Notes: a model not told the origin generated them from the sequence alone. Positions 54,160 to 63,354 are shown, counted from the first letter of the stretch. The stretch is 64,000 bases of DNA from JACVRW01 sp963826165 (GCA_963826165.1 CAWGWC010000009.1:62001-126000); one strand, 5' to 3'. Translations and numbers: made by a program.

Positions 54160-54837
54160 CCGCTGCAGATGCACTTCGCCGGCGTCGAGCCTGACCGGGC
54201 CCGCCGGCCCTTCCACGAGCAGCGCGCCGCTCTCGTCGATGCCCGCCGCAGTGCCCTCGCCGCCGTTCCAGCGCACGGTCTCGCCGAGTAGGGCGTCGCG
54301 GCGGCGCCACGCTGCGAGCACCGCGTCGGCCGGCGCCGCCAGCCATTCCGCGAGAGCGCCGATCAACGAGGACAGCACCTCCTCTGACGAGAGCTCGCTG
54401 CCGGCGAGCCGCAGCGAGGTGGCCCGGTCACGGAGCTCTTGCGGGAAGTCGGTGGTGGACACGTTGAGGCCGATCCCGAGGACGGCCCAGCCCTCCTGAG
54501 GGCGGCCCTCCACGAGGATGCCCGCCAGCTTGCGGCAGTCGTGCCAGACGTCGTTCGGCCACTTGATCGCGCACTTCACCGGCAGCGCCTCGCAGATCGC
54601 CACCGCCGCGGCGAGGGGAAGGACCGGCTCGAACTCGCGCAGCACGACGGACATCAACACGGCTTCGCGCGCGGGCGCCGTCCAGGTTCGGCCCTGACGT
54701 CCGCGGCCCGACGTCTGCTCGTCGGCGGTCACCAGCGCGCCGTGGGGGGCGCCGCCCAGGGCCAGCTCCCTGGCCCGCTCGTTGGTGGAGCCGGTGCGGC
54801 GCAGGTGTACGCGCGGCGTGCCGAAGCGGGCCGTCAC
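54154..54837 (-). CDS. birA: Biotin-[acetyl-CoA-carboxylase] ligase
   Basis: The 227-residue protein has the biotin ligase motifs GSTNERARELA, SGRGRQGRTW (biotinyl-AMP loop) and IKWPNDVWHDCRKLAGILVE. It lacks the N-terminal DNA-binding domain of E. coli BirA, so it is a ligase without repressor function. It is last in the heme/ccm chain and overlaps the SAM-hydrolase gene by 4 bases. Confidence 0.93.
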   Translation of the reverse strand: MTARFGTPRVHLRRTGSTNERARELALGGAPHGALVTADEQTSGRGRQGRTWTAPAREAVLMSVVLREFEPVLPLAAAVAICEALPVKCAIKWPNDVWHDCRKLAGILVEGRPQEGWAVLGIGLNVSTTDFPQELRDRATSLRLAGSELSSEEVLSSLIGALAEWLAAPADAVLAAWRRRDALLGETVRWNGGEGTAAGIDESGALLVEGPAGPVRLDAGEVHLQRS

Positions 54838-55673
54838 GGGCGGGGGCGCAGCCGCAGCTCGGCGTCCGGGCGCAGGCCGAGCGTCGCGGCCGCATCACCC
54901 CGGTTGATGGCCACGGCCAGCGAGCGGTAGGCGTCTTCGTAGACGAGCAGCTCGCCCGCCGTCACGTCGGCGAAGGTCTGGGCGTACTTGGCCAGGTAGC
55001 GCTCCCCGGCGAGCTCGAGCTCCACGGTCGCGCCGAGGGTCACCCCGGTCCCGGCCAGGCCGTCGTGCCCGAGGTTCAGGCCGGCGTTGCCGAAGTGGTC
55101 GATCACCAGCACGTGGGCCACGATCTCGCCGCCCTCGATGCGAGCCTCCGGGAGGTCTACCTCGGCCAGGTCCGACGGATCGAGCGGGTCGCCGGCATCG
55201 GCCAGCTCGGCCCCGGCGGCCAGATGCGCGGCCACGGGGGCGAAGATGTCGCGCCCGTGAAAGGTGGCCGAGACCGGTTCGAGCCGGTGTGGCGAGCGGG
55301 TCACGTCCACGGCCAGGTCCACCCCTCCGCAGCGCTCCCAGGCGAGGCTCAGCAGACCGTTGTCGGGACCCACCAGCAGACGGCCGTCGCCGGTGCGCAG
55401 CGCCACGGCGCGGCGCTCGGTACCCACCTGCGGGTCCACCACGGCGACGTGGACCCCCACCGGCATGTAGGGGAGCGTGTTGCGTAGCACCAGCGCGCCC
55501 TGGCGCACGGAGTAGCGGCGGATGCCGTGGGTGATGTCGAGGATCTCGAGCTCCGGGCCGATCTTGCGGATGACCCCGTGGCAGACGCCCACGAAGTCGT
55601 CGTTGCGCCCGTAGTCGGTGAGCAACGTGACGAGAGATCGAGGGCTCGCGCGCACCGCGCGCTCGCCGTTCAT
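54834..55673 (-). CDS. SAM hydroxide adenosyltransferase (DUF62 family)
   Basis: The 279-residue protein has LLTDYGRNDDFVG at the start, the ITHGI segment, VVDPQVGTERRAVA, FHGRDIFAPVAAHLA, and IDHFGNAGLN in the C-terminal barrel. The Asp-Arg-His set of water-using family members appears present, so it should split SAM to adenosine and methionine rather than halogenate it. It lies between two enzymes of unrelated pathways, cobA/hemD and birA, with overlaps on both sides. Its physiological role is not known. Confidence 0.88.
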   Translation of the reverse strand: MNGERAVRASPRSLVTLLTDYGRNDDFVGVCHGVIRKIGPELEILDITHGIRRYSVRQGALVLRNTLPYMPVGVHVAVVDPQVGTERRAVALRTGDGRLLVGPDNGLLSLAWERCGGVDLAVDVTRSPHRLEPVSATFHGRDIFAPVAAHLAAGAELADAGDPLDPSDLAEVDLPEARIEGGEIVAHVLVIDHFGNAGLNLGHDGLAGTGVTLGATVELELAGERYLAKYAQTFADVTAGELLVYEDAYRSLAVAINRGDAAATLGLRPDAELRLRPRP

Positions 55674-57163
55674 GAGACGTCCCGGACGAGGGCGTCGATC
55701 AGCCCGTCGAGGTCGTGGCTGGAAGCCTCGACGTCCACGCGCAGGCCCTCCTCGCGAGCGGTTGCGCTGGTGATCGGGCCGATCGAGACCACGCGGGCGC
55801 TGTCGGGAACCCGCGCGCCGGCGGCCAGGAAGAAGCGCACCGTCGAGCTCGAGGTGAAGGTCACGTGAGTGGCATGGGTCAGCGCCTCGAGCTGGCCGTC
55901 GCCGAGCGCCTCGGCGACCGTGTCGTAGAGGGCCACCTCGTCCACCTCGGCCCCGCGCTCGCGCAGCGCATCGGGCAGCACGTCGCGGGCCTCCGCGGCG
56001 CGGGCCACGAGCACCTTGCGGCCCTCCACCGGCACTTCAGCGAGAGCCTCGATCAGTCCCTCCGCCACGAAGCGTTCCGGGACCACGTCGGCGTGGATCC
56101 CGCGCGCGGCCAGCTCGGCGGCCGTGCCGGGCCCGATCGCCGCCACGGTGGCGCCCGCCAGGGCTCGCGCGTCGAGAGCGTTGGCCCCGAGGGCATCGAA
56201 CAGCAGTCGCACGCCGTTCGGGCTGGTCAGGCACACGAGCGCGTACTCGCCGATGCGGGACACGGCATCTAGCAATGCGCCCTCCACGGGCCGCGGCCGG
56301 ATGCGGATCACCGGCGTCTCCACCACCTCGGCGCCGAGCTTCCGCACGCGGGCGGCCAGCCCGCTTGCCTGAGCCCGGGCCCGCGTGACGGCCACCACCC
56401 GGCCGTGGAGCGGCCGGCGCTCGAGCCAGGCGATGGTCTCGTGCAGGGTTGTCACCGGCCCGATCACGGTGATCGACGGCGGCCGGACGCCGGCCTCGGC
56501 AACCTGCGCGGCGATCCGATCGAGACGTGCCACGACGGTCCGCTGATCGGGGAACGTGCCCCGCTCCACCACGGCCACGGATTCGTCCGCCGGCCGCCCG
56601 GCGGCGATGAGGCGCTCCGCGATCAGTGGCAGGTTCCTCACGCCCATGTAGAGCACGAGGGTGCCCGGGAAGCGTGCGAGCGCGTCCCAGTCGAGCGCGG
56701 ACTCGGGCTTTTCAGGGTCCTCGTGGCCGGTGACGAAGGCCACGGCGGAGGCGGCGTCGCGGTGGGTCACCGGGATGCCGGCGTAGGCCGGGGCGGCCAC
56801 GCCCGCGGTGATACCAGGCACCACTTCGAAGGGCACGCCGGCGGCCGCCAGGGTCTCGGCCTCCTCGCCTCCGCGGCCGAAGACGAACGGGTCGCCGCCC
56901 TTGAGCCGGACCACCTGCTTGCCGGCCGCGCCCAGCTCGGCCAGCAGCGCGTTCAGGTCCTCCTGCGCGATGGCGGCCGCACCCGGCTGCTTGCCCACGT
57001 AGCGCAGCTCGGCGTCGTCCCGTGCGCCGTCGAGCGCGCTCGCGGGGATCAGGCGGTCGTAGAGCACCACGTCGGCGTTCGCGATCAGCTCGAGCGAGCG
57101 CGTCGTCATCAGGCCCGGGTCGCCCGGACCCGCGCCCACCAGATAGACCTTTCCTTCCGCCAC
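55670..57163 (-). CDS. hemD: Fused uroporphyrinogen-III C-methyltransferase / uroporphyrinogen-III synthase
   Basis: GTG 57163 gives 497 residues. Residues 1-245 are a CobA/SUMT domain with VYLVGAGPGDPGLMT, VRLKGGDPFVFGRGGEE and VVPGITAGVAAPAYAGIPVTHR (split here). The rest is a HemD domain with VVAVTRARAQASGLAARV and LTSPNGVRLL. One chain therefore makes uroporphyrinogen III and methylates it towards siroheme and B12. The CobA/HemD fusion is common in Gram-positive bacteria. Confidence 0.93.
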   Translation of the reverse strand: MAEGKVYLVGAGPGDPGLMTTRSLELIANADVVLYDRLIPASALDGARDDAELRYVGKQPGAAAIAQEDLNALLAELGAAGKQVVRLKGGDPFVFGRGGEEAETLAAAGVPFEVVPGITAGVAAPAYAGIPVTHRDAASAVAFVTGHEDPEKPESALDWDALARFPGTLVLYMGVRNLPLIAERLIAAGRPADESVAVVERGTFPDQRTVVARLDRIAAQVAEAGVRPPSITVIGPVTTLHETIAWLERRPLHGRVVAVTRARAQASGLAARVRKLGAEVVETPVIRIRPRPVEGALLDAVSRIGEYALVCLTSPNGVRLLFDALGANALDARALAGATVAAIGPGTAAELAARGIHADVVPERFVAEGLIEALAEVPVEGRKVLVARAAEARDVLPDALRERGAEVDEVALYDTVAEALGDGQLEALTHATHVTFTSSSTVRFFLAAGARVPDSARVVSIGPITSATAREEGLRVDVEASSHDLDGLIDALVRDVS

Positions 57164-57173
57164 GCGGGGAACG

Positions 57174-58106
57174 CTACCCCTGGCCGGCGGCCTGCGATAC
57201 GCGCTCCGCCTCCGCCAGGAGCTCGGCCGCCCCCGCCGCCCGCAGGCGGTCCGCCACGGCCACGCCGAGCTTTGCCGGTTCCGCCGGATCACCATCGAGC
57301 TCGTCGCGGATCCAGTGCGATCCGTCCGGCAGGCCCACGAACGCGGTCATCCGCAGCGACGCCGGGCCCTCCACGCCGAGCTCGGCATGCGCTCCCACCG
57401 GGGTGTGACAGGTTGCGCCCAGGGCGGTGACGAGCGCCCGCTCGGCGGTCAGGCGGGTGAGGGCATCGGTGTCGGTCACCGCGGCCGCGGCGCTCGCCAC
57501 CGGGTCGTCTCCCTGCCGAGCCTCGAGCGCGAGGCAACCCTGGCCGGCGGCGGGCACCAGCTCGGGCAGGCGCGAGCCGCGGGCGCCCACTCCGAGGCGC
57601 TCGAGTCCGGCCATGGCCAGCACGATCGCGTCGTAGCCGCCCTCGTCGAGGCGGCGCAGGCGCGTATCCACGTTGCCCCGCAGCTCGGCGATCCGCAGGT
57701 CGGGCCGCAGGGCGAGCAGCTCGGCCTCCCGGCGCAGGCTGGCGGTGCCTACCACGGCGCCGTCCGGAAGCTCGGCGAGCGAGCGCGCGCCGCAGAGGGC
57801 ATCGTGCGGATCGCCCCGGCCGGGCACGCCCACGATCGCGAGCCCCTCGGGCAGCTCGCCGGGCACGTCCTTGGCCGAATGGACGGCCAGGTCGATCGTC
57901 TCGGCCAGGAGAGCTTCCTCGAGCTCCTTGACGAAGCGCGCCTTGTCGGAGACTTGCGGCGCGGACACCTCGCCGGGCGGCCGGCGCTCCTCGTCCCCCG
58001 AGGTCCGCACGCGCACGATCTCCACCTCGTCGTCGAGCCGCTCGGCCACCCAGCGGGCCTGGGTCAGAGCGAGCCGGCTGCCGCGCGTCCCCAGCCGGAT
58101 CGTCAC
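57174..58106 (-). CDS. hemC: Porphobilinogen deaminase
   Basis: GTG 58106 overlaps the hemA stop and gives 310 residues beginning VTIRLGTRGSRLALTQA. Further motifs are DLAVHSAKDVPGELP, RREAELLALRPDLRI, RGNVDTRLRRLDEG and the cofactor-binding Cys in GATCHTPVGAHAE. It polymerises four porphobilinogens to hydroxymethylbilane on its own dipyrromethane cofactor. Upstream in-frame sequence belongs to the hemA gene. Confidence 0.96.
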   Translation of the reverse strand: MTIRLGTRGSRLALTQARWVAERLDDEVEIVRVRTSGDEERRPPGEVSAPQVSDKARFVKELEEALLAETIDLAVHSAKDVPGELPEGLAIVGVPGRGDPHDALCGARSLAELPDGAVVGTASLRREAELLALRPDLRIAELRGNVDTRLRRLDEGGYDAIVLAMAGLERLGVGARGSRLPELVPAAGQGCLALEARQGDDPVASAAAAVTDTDALTRLTAERALVTALGATCHTPVGAHAELGVEGPASLRMTAFVGLPDGSHWIRDELDGDPAEPAKLGVAVADRLRAAGAAELLAEAERVSQAAGQG

Positions 58107-59446
58107 CGGCTGCGGCTGAGGCGGCGCTCCGCCAGCGGCGTGACCGACGCGGGCGCGTCCTCCTGGGGCGCCAGTGCGGCCTCGAGGCCGAACAGCTCGT
58201 GCAGCGCGTTCACGTAGCGGTAGGACGCGCCCTCGCCGGCAGCGCCCTTCAGCCGCAGCGTGGGCTCGTGCAGCAGCCGGCTGACCACCGCCCGCGCCAT
58301 CACCCCGAGACGGTCGCGGTCCGCGTCGGAGAGCGACTCCCAGCCGGACTCGTTCTCCAGCAGGACCTGCTCGACGATCTCGTCGCCGCGGCGGCGCAGC
58401 GCGGAGATCGTGGGCACCACGTCGAGGGAGGCGAGCCACACCTCGAAGCGCTCGACCTCCTCGCGCACGAGCGCGCGGGCCTCGTCGGCCTCGGCCTCGC
58501 GGACGTTCAGGTTGCGGGTCACGGCCTGCTGCAGGTCGTCCATGTCGTAGAGGGCGATGCCGGGACAGCTGCGCACGTCGGGATCGATGTCGCGCGGCAC
58601 GGCGAGGTCGAGCAGCACGAGCGGCCGCCCCATGCGCGAGGCCGCCACGTACTCGAGCTCGTCACGTCCGACGATCTGATGCGGCGCCCCGGTGGCGCTG
58701 ACCACGATGTCGGCCTGCTCGAGCTCGCGCGGCATATCGTCGAAGGACACCGCGCGGCCCCCGAAGCGCTGGGCCAGGCCGAGCGCGCGGTCGTAGCGCC
58801 GGTTGGCCACGAACAGGGCGCTCACACCGCGGTCCGAAAGAGCGCGCGCCGTGAGCTCGGCGTTCTCACCGGCGCCCACCACCAGCACGCGCTTGCCTTC
58901 GAGGTCGCCCAGGAAGTCGGCCGCCAGCGTCACGGCCACCGAGGACACGGAGACGTTGGAGCGGGACACCGAGGTCTCGCTGCGCACGCGCTTGCCGGCG
59001 GCCAGCGCGTCGCGGAACAGACGGTTGGACACCGGGCCCGTCACACCCTCCACCAGCGCCGCCTCGTAGGAGCGCTTGACCTGTCCCTGCACCTCGGCTT
59101 CGCCGACGATCATCGAGTCGAGCCCGCCGGTGACCGAGAACAGATGCTCCACCGCCTCGGAGCCGCGCAGGGAATAGATCGCTCCGAGCAGCTCGGTGGG
59201 CCGCAGGCCGGCCTGGCGCGACAGCACGGTGAGGGCGGCGTTCTCGGCCTCCACGGCGTCGGCGGTCACCAGATAGAGCTCCGTGCGGTTGCAGGTGGAG
59301 ATGGCCACCGCCTCGTGCACCGCGGTGTGGTCCACGAGCTCGGCCAGGACCCGCGAGGCGCGTCCTTCGGGGAGAGCGAGGCGCTCACGCAGCGGCAGTG
59401 GCGCGGTCTTGTGATTGGCGCCCAGTGCCAGCAGCTCGCCGTTCAC
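58103..59446 (-). CDS. hemA: Glutamyl-tRNA reductase
   Basis: The 447-residue protein has the N-terminal catalytic segment ISTCNRTELY with the active-site Cys, GAIYSLRGSEAVEHLF, GEAEVQGQVKRSYE and the NADPH fold VLVVGAGENAELTARAL. The C-terminal part is the dimerisation helix region. It starts the C5 route to 5-aminolevulinate from Glu-tRNA. It is coupled to ccmD and hemC by GTGA overlaps. Confidence 0.96.
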   Translation of the reverse strand: MNGELLALGANHKTAPLPLRERLALPEGRASRVLAELVDHTAVHEAVAISTCNRTELYLVTADAVEAENAALTVLSRQAGLRPTELLGAIYSLRGSEAVEHLFSVTGGLDSMIVGEAEVQGQVKRSYEAALVEGVTGPVSNRLFRDALAAGKRVRSETSVSRSNVSVSSVAVTLAADFLGDLEGKRVLVVGAGENAELTARALSDRGVSALFVANRRYDRALGLAQRFGGRAVSFDDMPRELEQADIVVSATGAPHQIVGRDELEYVAASRMGRPLVLLDLAVPRDIDPDVRSCPGIALYDMDDLQQAVTRNLNVREAEADEARALVREEVERFEVWLASLDVVPTISALRRRGDEIVEQVLLENESGWESLSDADRDRLGVMARAVVSRLLHEPTLRLKGAAGEGASYRYVNALHELFGLEAALAPQEDAPASVTPLAERRLSRSR

Positions 59447-59607
59447 CGCTCGTCCTCGCCCGATTCGGCTGACAGCTCGTTGATCTCGCGTCCGATGCGC
59501 CCGATCTTCGCACCGATGATGGCCACGTAGATGAGGATCAGGGCCACGAACACCACGTAGGCGCCGGCCACGTACTTCCCGGCTTCGTCAAGCGGCAACG
59601 CGGGCAC
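59443..59607 (-). CDS. ccmD: CcmD-like small membrane protein
   Basis: This 54-residue frame starts at GTG 59607 inside the ccmC end and stops in a GTGA overlap with hemA; TTG 59598 is another possible start. The protein reads LDEAGKYVAGAYVVFVALILIYVAI, split here, then a basic KIGRIGREINEL helix and an acidic end. That is the layout of CcmD, which holds CcmC and helps release heme-loaded CcmE. Confidence 0.8.
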   Translation of the reverse strand: MPALPLDEAGKYVAGAYVVFVALILIYVAIIGAKIGRIGREINELSAESGEDER

Positions 59608-60274
59608 GGTTTCTCAGTTTCTTGAGTTGCGCGGAGGCGTGCTTGGCGGTGAGCTCGAGCTTCCACAGGGTCACGAACAGGAGCGTCATGCCGAGCAGCG
59701 CGACCAGGAAGGTGAGCCGCATCTCGCCGGGAAGGCTGCCGCCGGTCTGCGACAGCACCCGCGGATGGGTGTAGGCCTCGGCCGCCCGCACGGCGATGAA
59801 GTTGAGCGGCACGAACGCACCGGCCGCGATGGCGAACACCGACGAGTAGCGCGCCTGGCGATCAGGATCCTCGATGGAGAAGCGCAGCGGGTAGTAGACG
59901 CAGTACAGGAGGAAGACCACGAGGAAGGACACGAGCACGGGCTCATCCCACACCCACCAGTGGCCCCAGGACGCCTTGGCCCAGATGGCGCCGGTGATCA
60001 GCACGCCCGCGCCGAGGATGATCGACAGGTGAATCGCCACGTAGGAGCGCATGTCCCACGAGCGATCCCCGCTGCGCAGGTGCTTGATCCCCATCACGCC
60101 CCCGGCCACGAACCCGCCGAGGGCCACGATGGCCATCGGCACGTGCACGTAGAAGATCTTCTGGACGAAGCCCTGGTCGGCGTCGAGCGGCGCGTAGAAG
60201 AAGACGAGCGCGAACGCCGCCGTGACGGTCACGGCGCTGGCCCAGGCCAGAGGAGTGAGACCTTTCGAATACAT
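59588..60274 (-). CDS. ccmC: Cytochrome c assembly protein CcmC
   Basis: ATG 60274 gives 228 residues with six helices, the tryptophan-rich heme-binding motif WGHWWVWDEP, and conserved His in KIFYVHVP and AIHLSI. CcmC presents heme at the outer face for transfer to CcmE. It overlaps ccmB by an ATGA. A frame upstream of the ATG is antisense to ccmB. Confidence 0.93.
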   Translation of the reverse strand: MYSKGLTPLAWASAVTVTAAFALVFFYAPLDADQGFVQKIFYVHVPMAIVALGGFVAGGVMGIKHLRSGDRSWDMRSYVAIHLSIILGAGVLITGAIWAKASWGHWWVWDEPVLVSFLVVFLLYCVYYPLRFSIEDPDRQARYSSVFAIAAGAFVPLNFIAVRAAEAYTHPRVLSQTGGSLPGEMRLTFLVALLGMTLLFVTLWKLELTAKHASAQLKKLRNRARVAA

Positions 60275-60948
60275 CAGTCCTCGAGCAGGAAGTCGAAGAC
60301 GGCTACGGATAGAAGCACGAATACAACATCGTAAAGAGTGAGAAGCCCCAGCCAGCGCCAGAGCTCGTCCGGACCCCCATCCTGGCGCAGCAGCGGTTCC
60401 GTGGCCTGGGCGCAGGCGATCAGCAGCGGCACCACGAGCGGGAGCAGCAGAAGGGGCACGATCAGCTCGCGGGCCCGCGTCTCGGATGCCAGCGCCGCCA
60501 CCAGCGCCCCCACCGCGGCGAGGCCGAGGTTGCCCAGCGCGAGGATGGCGAACAGCTCGGGCAGCGCCGCGCCGAGCCCCGGCCCGAGCAGGAGCAGCGT
60601 GAACGCCGGCACGGCCACCAGCTCCACCGCGCAGAGGAAGAGGAACAGGGCGCTCGCCTTTGCGATGAACAGCGAGGTGCGGTCCACGGGCGCGAGCAAC
60701 AGGGCGTCGATTCCCCCCTGCTCGCGCTCGGAGGCGAACAGGCGCGACACGCCGATCACCGAGGCGAGCAGCAGGGTCACCCAGAGCACTCCCGAGGCCA
60801 GCTCGCCGTCGAGGCTGTCCCGGTCGAGCCCGAAGTGGAAGAGCACGTAGACGGTGATCGTGAACAGGGTCATGGCGGGCACGGACTCCTTGGTGCGCCA
60901 CTCCACCCGCAGGTCCTTGCGCAGGATCGCCCGGGCGGCGCCGATCAC
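60274..60948 (-). CDS. ccmB: Heme exporter subunit CcmB
   Basis: The 224-residue protein has six helices and the CcmB signature FASEREQGGIDALLLAPVDRTSLF, split as FASEREQGGIDALLL. The N-terminal RKDLRVEWRTKES is typical. It forms the membrane part of the CcmAB ABC complex. GTG 60948 overlaps the ccmA stop. Confidence 0.93.
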   Translation of the reverse strand: MIGAARAILRKDLRVEWRTKESVPAMTLFTITVYVLFHFGLDRDSLDGELASGVLWVTLLLASVIGVSRLFASEREQGGIDALLLAPVDRTSLFIAKASALFLFLCAVELVAVPAFTLLLLGPGLGAALPELFAILALGNLGLAAVGALVAALASETRARELIVPLLLLPLVVPLLIACAQATEPLLRQDGGPDELWRWLGLLTLYDVVFVLLSVAVFDFLLED

Positions 60949-61595
60949 CGGTACAGCTCCCGGTCGGCGGCGGCCGGGCGGCCCGCCCTCAGTCCCAGCG
61001 CCAGGTCGGACTCGGCCAGGGCGCCCTCCACGTCGTGGCTCACCAGGACGCGCGTGCGCCCGGAGGCTCGCCCTATGAGCGGCTCGAGCTGCTCAGCCGC
61101 CGCGGGGTCGAGGTTGGCCCTGGGCTCGTCGAGCAGCAGCAGCTCGGGATCGTGCAGGACGCTGCGGGCCACGGCCAGACGCTGCACCATGCCCTTGGAC
61201 AGCTCGCGCAGCGGCTCGTCGGCGCGGTCTCTCATGCCCACAGCGCTCAGCAGCTCCTCGATCCGTGCGCCCGGAACGCCGTGCAGGGACGCCTGGTAGG
61301 CGAGGTTCTCGCGCCCGCTGAGCTCGCGGTAGAGCAGCGGCTCGTGACCGAGGTAGCCCACCTTGCCGGGCAGCTGCCAGCGCTCGGCCGGGAGCTCGGC
61401 GCCGAGCACGCGGGCGCGCCCGCCGTGAGGGCGCAGCAGGCCGGCCAGCACCCGCAGCAGGGTCGTCTTGCCCGCTCCGTTGCCGCCGAGCAGTGCCAGC
61501 GTTGCGCCCGTGGGGACGGTCACGCTCACTCCCGACAGCGCGATCCGCTCGCCGTAGCGGCGCTCGAGACCGTCGAGCTCGATCGCCGGTTCCAT
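60945..61595 (-). CDS. ccmA: Heme ABC exporter ATP-binding protein CcmA
   Basis: ATG 61595 gives 216 residues with Walker A GGNGAGKTT, signature LSKGMVQRLAVAR, Walker B LLLLDEP and the switch His in VLVSHD. It powers release of heme-CcmE from CcmCD. It is the first gene of the minus chain ccmA-birA, so its promoter probably lies in the 24 bases to the divergent VOC gene or within it. Confidence 0.93.
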   Translation of the reverse strand: MEPAIELDGLERRYGERIALSGVSVTVPTGATLALLGGNGAGKTTLLRVLAGLLRPHGGRARVLGAELPAERWQLPGKVGYLGHEPLLYRELSGRENLAYQASLHGVPGARIEELLSAVGMRDRADEPLRELSKGMVQRLAVARSVLHDPELLLLDEPRANLDPAAAEQLEPLIGRASGRTRVLVSHDVEGALAESDLALGLRAGRPAAADRELYR

Positions 61596-61619
61596 GGCGG
61601 CGAAGCCTATGCTGCGCCC

Positions 61620-62054
61620 GTGGCCCGCCTGGTGGGCATCAACCACGTGGTGCTGGAGGTCGCCGACCTGGATGAGGCCCTCGGCTTCTACGGCCGCGTC
61701 TTCGAGATCGAGCTGCGCGGCCGCGTGCCCCGAATGGCCTTCATCGACTTGGGCGACCAGTTCCTCGTGCTCGCCCAGGTGCACGAGCCCGACGGTCCCG
61801 ACGACGCCCGGCACTTCGGCCTCGTCGTCGACGACCGCGAGGAGGTGAGGCGCAGGCTGGAGCAGGAGGGCGCGGAGATACTGCCCGGCCGCGGCCTCGA
61901 CTTCCGCGACCCCTGGGGCAACCACGTTCAGGTGGTGGAGTACGGCGACATCCAGTTCTCAAAGACCGAGGCGGTGCTGCGCGGGATGGGGCTGGCCGAG
62001 CTGCGCAAGTCGCAGAGCGCGCTGGCCGAGCTGCGCGACAAGGGCCTCGCCTAA
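61620..62054 (+). CDS. VOC/glyoxalase-fold protein
   Basis: GTG 61620 gives 144 residues with VGINHVVLEVADLDEALGFY (metal His), ARHFGLVVDDREEV and DFRDPWGNHVQVVEYGD (final Glu). A helical tail of about 30 residues with LAELRKSQSALAELRDKG repeats the motif AELR. Substrate unknown. It diverges from ccmA with 24 bases between starts. Confidence 0.87.
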   Translation: MARLVGINHVVLEVADLDEALGFYGRVFEIELRGRVPRMAFIDLGDQFLVLAQVHEPDGPDDARHFGLVVDDREEVRRRLEQEGAEILPGRGLDFRDPWGNHVQVVEYGDIQFSKTEAVLRGMGLAELRKSQSALAELRDKGLA

Positions 62055-62079
62055 CGGCCTCTCACTAAGCTGCCCGCCC

Positions 62080-62877
62080 GTGATCCGGCTCGCCCGTCCA
62101 CTGGTCCTGTCCGCCCTGCTCGTGACTGCGCTCGCGCTGCCCGCGGCCGCGCCGGCCGCCGTGACCGAGGAGCTCGACGTGGGCTACGGCAGCGCCGTGG
62201 ACTTCGACGGCGAGCGCCAGCGGCTGGCTCTCGACCTGTACCGGCCCGAGCTCCGCAAGCGCCCGCGGCCTGCGATCGTCTGGGCGCACGGCGGCGGCTT
62301 CACCTTCGGCTCGCGCACCTTCATGACGCCCCACGCCAAGCTCATGGCCGAGCGCGGTTACGTGAGCGCGACCATCACCTACCGCCTGGCCGACAACGGA
62401 GAGCTGGCGCAGGTGGGCTATGCGCGTGCCGTCGAGGCTGCCCAGCACGACGCCCAGGCCGCGGTCCGCTGGCTGCGCCGCCACGCCAAGCGCCTCAACG
62501 TCGATCCGCGCCGCATCTACATCGGCGGCCATTCCGCCGGCGCAATCACCGCCCTGGAGGTCGGCGTGAGCCGCCGCGATCCGGGGCAGAGCGGCAACCC
62601 GGGCTACTCGTCGCGTGTGGGAGGCGCCATCGCGATCGCGGGCCTGATCTTCGACCACACCCAGGTCGACCGGCGCGACGCGCCGATGCTGCTCTTCCAC
62701 GGGGACGCCGACGACACGGTGCCCTTCGCCGCGTCAACCCGCGTGTGCGAGTCGGCCCTGAAGGTGCGCCTGCCCTGTCGTCTCGTGGCCTTCCCGGGCG
62801 GCGACCACTACGTGGCCTACTCCAAGCTCACGGAGATCATCGAGACCACGGACCGTTGGCTGCGGCGCCTGTGGTGA
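62080..62877 (+). CDS. Secreted alpha/beta hydrolase (esterase)
   Basis: The 265-residue protein has a signal peptide ending APAA, the oxyanion motif WAHGGGF, nucleophile elbow IGGHSAGA, acid in FHGDADDTVPF and His in GGDHYVAY. It is of the BD-FAE/hormone-sensitive lipase type and probably hydrolyses esters outside the cell. Start is GTG, 25 bases after the VOC gene, so they may share a transcript. Confidence 0.9.
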   Translation: MIRLARPLVLSALLVTALALPAAAPAAVTEELDVGYGSAVDFDGERQRLALDLYRPELRKRPRPAIVWAHGGGFTFGSRTFMTPHAKLMAERGYVSATITYRLADNGELAQVGYARAVEAAQHDAQAAVRWLRRHAKRLNVDPRRIYIGGHSAGAITALEVGVSRRDPGQSGNPGYSSRVGGAIAIAGLIFDHTQVDRRDAPMLLFHGDADDTVPFAASTRVCESALKVRLPCRLVAFPGGDHYVAYSKLTEIIETTDRWLRRLW

Positions 62878-62880
62878 CGG

Positions 62881-63354
62881 TCAGGACGTAGATCTCCGCT
62901 CGAGCGTCGCCGCGGCGTGCTCGAGCGTCGGCCCCACCACCGGCCACGACTGGGCGATGGCCTTCGGGTTGCCGGGAAAGTTGATGATGAGCGTGCGGCC
63001 GCGGATGCCGGAGATCCCCCGGGTGAGGATCCCCAGCGGGGTGTGATCGCGCGAGTCTGCGCGAATCGATTCGGCGTAGCCGGGCGCGTCGCGGTCGATC
63101 ACGTCGCGGGTGGCCTCCGGGGTCACGTCGTCGATAGTCAGACCGGTCCCGCCGGTGGTGAACACGAATCGCACCGCCTGCTGGTCGACGAGTCGCTTCA
63201 GAGCGGCCGCGATCGCCTCGCGGTCGTCCGAGACCGTTTCGTGGGTGACCTCGAGACCCGCCTCCTCGCAGAGCTCCACCAGCGCCGGTCCGGATACGTC
63301 CTCGCCCTCGCCGCGCGCGAGTGAGCTGGACACGGTGAGCACGGCGGCCTTCAC
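62881..63354 (-). CDS. moaB: Molybdopterin adenylyltransferase-type protein (MogA/MoaB)
   Basis: GTG 63354 gives 157 residues beginning VKAAVLTVSSSLARGEGED. The motifs FTTGGTGLTIDDVTPEAT and SGIRGRTLIINFPGNPKA are those of MogA/MoaB. It adenylates molybdopterin before metal insertion. moaC stops 7 bases upstream, so the two are co-transcribed. MogA and MoaB cannot be separated by eye. Confidence 0.92.
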   Translation of the reverse strand: MKAAVLTVSSSLARGEGEDVSGPALVELCEEAGLEVTHETVSDDREAIAAALKRLVDQQAVRFVFTTGGTGLTIDDVTPEATRDVIDRDAPGYAESIRADSRDHTPLGILTRGISGIRGRTLIINFPGNPKAIAQSWPVVGPTLEHAAATLERRSTS

